A stretch of 45,084 nucleotides of DNA from an uncultured Clostridia bacterium (GTDB lineage Bacteria; Bacillota; Clostridia; Oscillospirales; Acutalibacteraceae). The notes under the pieces are model-generated. The model ran no database searches and was not told the origin of the DNA. It saw nothing but the letters and a program-made list of their open reading frames with translations. The stretch lies in the NCBI GenBank assembly GCA_946500295.1, contig CAMMVF010000018.1, positions 1-45,084 of the forward strand, written 5' to 3'. The translations under genes were made by a program, and so were the position numbers. Positions within the stretch are counted from its first letter, which is position 1. The number at the start of each line of letters is the position of its first letter. Below, one piece after another: positions 44,801 to 45,084 of this stretch.

Positions 44801-45084
44801 GGTTGACGATTATACAAATGATGATGTTGTAAGGCTTTACCAAGCAGCTCCAACTCAGCCGACTGACGCACCGACTCAGCCCACAGAGGAACCAACTCAG
44901 CCGACTGACGCACCGACCCAGCCGACAGATCCGCCGACACAGCCGACAGATCCGCCAACCCAGCCTACAGATCCGCCGACACAGCCGACAGATCCGCCGA
45001 CACAGCCTACAGATCCGCCGACACAGCCTACAGATCCGCCGACACAGCCGACAGATCCGCCAACCCAGCCTACAGATCCGCCGA
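41880..45084 (+). CDS. Scaffoldin-like surface protein with five cohesin-like modules (3' end outside window)
   Basis: An open frame of at least 1068 residues running off the window. The signal peptide ends near residue 31. A carbohydrate-binding-like beta module (about 53-160; Trp-rich, YMKLNSDW, VIFCRMNP, NWNNKWNQT) precedes a Thr/Pro linker. Then come five cohesin-like modules, coded about 42444-42850, 42891-43290, 43350-43785, 43821-44275 and 44391-44845; each opens like VNG...GD and has the cohesin strand pattern, for example GGLQFITHYDSDYVRL. Modules 4 and 5 are identical in DNA. The last visible part is a PTQPTDP linker repeat. The architecture fits amylosome scaffoldins of R. bromii, which hold dockerin-bearing amylases at the surface. 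No dockerin or anchor is visible in the part present. ATG 41880 follows AAAGGAC by nine bases. Confidence 0.85.
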   Translation, partial: MVKSKQRVISVVLAVLIAFSALFAGTASAFAVDTTNTDSGATVQIVPSELPSKIYMKLNSDWGKDSPRFSAYFFVDDNTNTWVDMTEVSGETDMYSCTVPSGGNWTHVIFCRMNPATSENNWNNKWNQTADIPLDSSKNLCTLNGGWDSISGTWSTYAGEEEVTDPTTAPTTPTQAPTTPTSTPTDPTVADKLMVNGTAYSLGDTFTYTTTLQNAARLSTIGGHVNLSGDADMLTCLTSSQTAACPNLSGNAVVNFTPNDGSNSIYFNAIDASAGYDFSTAKTLVTLEFSVNAVGGNVNITTVIDELYDLNKNSATSTAKTTTSISGGSIAPTTPGTGVTINGTKYNSGDVIEYVGYLSSTDNLYAISGNITYNNNYVQLSDVQLSDSEMFPILAASGSFKYDLNTVANRVSFNAMSSPSLGGYNFTGSNAVLAKLRFVVTASSGSTTISTNITEAYSMSNTDSDGLPAPVNPTATDTVKIYGSDNTDPTEEGYVYVNGERAQKGDTIVFTVKAQYAKKLQMTSANMEWDPSYLSLVQQNDSVSFPILSQSGGLIANYDATASASNLNRCRYSAVSPTGQIDLTNSDSVYATFTFTVIADSGSTRITNEITDTGASESELLNPISYDDTITVNPGSVEPTAATDPTEPGSVVINGVEFNTGDIIEYVAYLQSDEMIGGLQFITHYDSDYVRLCSDQPAQADMYPNLTNALSIYDDFNNYPEQIRVNVMANYSPSASGFDFSADDTEVAVFRFEVTGNSGETSIYSDFLSVLSFENLNQIGAPEPVDDYTNDDVVRLYQAAPTQPTDAPTQPTEEPTQPTDAPTQPTNPPTQPTDPTEPGSVVINGVEFNTGDIIEYVAYLQSDEMIGGLQFITHYDSDYVRLCSDQPAQADMYPNLTNALSIYDDFNNYPEQIRVNVMANYSPSASGFDFSADDTEVAVFRFEVTGNSGETSIYSDFLSVLSFENLNQIGAPEPVDDYTNDDVVRLYQAAPTQPTDAPTQPTEEPTQPTDAPTQPTDPPTQPTDPPTQPTDPPTQPTDPPTQPTDPPTQPTDPPTQPTDPPTQPTDPP
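43804..44927 (+). repeat. Perfect 554-bp tandem duplication (cohesin-like modules 4 and 5)
   Basis: 43804-44357 is identical, base for base, to 44374-44927, with a period of 570 bp (190 codons). The unit comprises one cohesin-like module plus most of its Pro/Thr linker. The first mismatch is A 44358 against G 44928. Identity at third codon positions means the duplication or a gene conversion is very recent. Confidence 0.97.
44916..45084 (+). repeat. 21-bp tandem repeat coding a PTQPTDP linker, continuing past the window
   Basis: About eight units of a 21-base repeat (GATCCGCC GACACAGCC GACA and close variants such as CCAACCCAGCCTACA) code PTQPTDP heptads. Variants mix at silent positions. 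The array reaches the window edge, so its full length is unknown. Confidence 0.95.

Noticed and set aside
43752-44958. Minus-strand open frames inside the scaffoldin gene, one of which appears twice
   Set aside because: They are antisense shadows; the repeated one only mirrors the 554-bp duplication. The plus frame has signal peptide, domains and ribosome site.
44916-45084. Short regular repeats reminiscent of a CRISPR array
   Set aside because: The 21-base units are contiguous without spacers, are in frame, and code PTQPTDP; they are a protein linker.

Overview
The window looks like the chromosome of a low-GC, spore-forming, starch-degrading gut Firmicute, most likely Ruminococcus bromii or a close relative. 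That identification is inference. It rests on a secreted GH13 alpha-amylase, CBM26-type starch-binding modules fused to a phosphatase, a multi-cohesin-like surface protein with Pro/Thr linkers of the amylosome type, a spoVM gene, archaeal-type Asd, and typical Clostridia neighbourhoods (queA-tgt-yajC, cdaA-ybbR, DUF3343-cysteine desulfurase).

Layout. Positions 1-90 hold what looks like the 3' end of a structured RNA (probably raiA RNA) just ahead of hpf/raiA. From 825 to 7177, minus-strand genes encode a divergent GpsA, two half-size TauE/SafE permeases, a giant MacB/FtsX-type ABC protein and a DUF1292 protein. From 7305 to 8758 there is a strong promoter, about 1.4 kb without a convincing protein gene but dense in perfect stem-loops, and a terminator. 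I read this as a large structured noncoding RNA, and it is the most unusual object in the window. From 8859 to 14452 come adenine deaminase, a DUF436/HD/M20-peptidase operon and enolase. From 14624 to 19194 come a GT39-like membrane glycosyltransferase, a lipoprotein L,D-transpeptidase and the alpha-amylase. From 19250 to 22681 lies queA-tgt-yajC-TIGR04086 (minus), divergent from the lysine/DAP operon asd-dapA-dapB-ACT (22872-26123). ppk1 and a phosphofructokinase overlap by 4 bases (26227-29531). DUF3343 and a cysteine desulfurase follow. The c-di-AMP pair cdaA-cdaR then faces the potassium-uptake pair trkA-trkH, a likely c-di-AMP target.

The right end (36817-45084) is a cell-surface region: a secreted CBM26-CBM26-phosphatase with a C-terminal membrane anchor, a membrane-tethered C39-like protease-fold protein, a SAM methyltransferase, a tiny Cys-rich membrane peptide plus spoVM, and the start of a scaffoldin-like protein that runs off the window. 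That last gene carries a perfect 554-bp duplication of one cohesin-like module and a growing 21-bp linker repeat.

A small family of modular hairpin repeats (after eno, after tgt, between trkA and trkH, and a distant relative near 6700) is scattered through intergenic spaces and is shortened in whole-hairpin steps. Most operons have clear sigma-A promoters and intrinsic terminators, many of them bidirectional between convergent genes.
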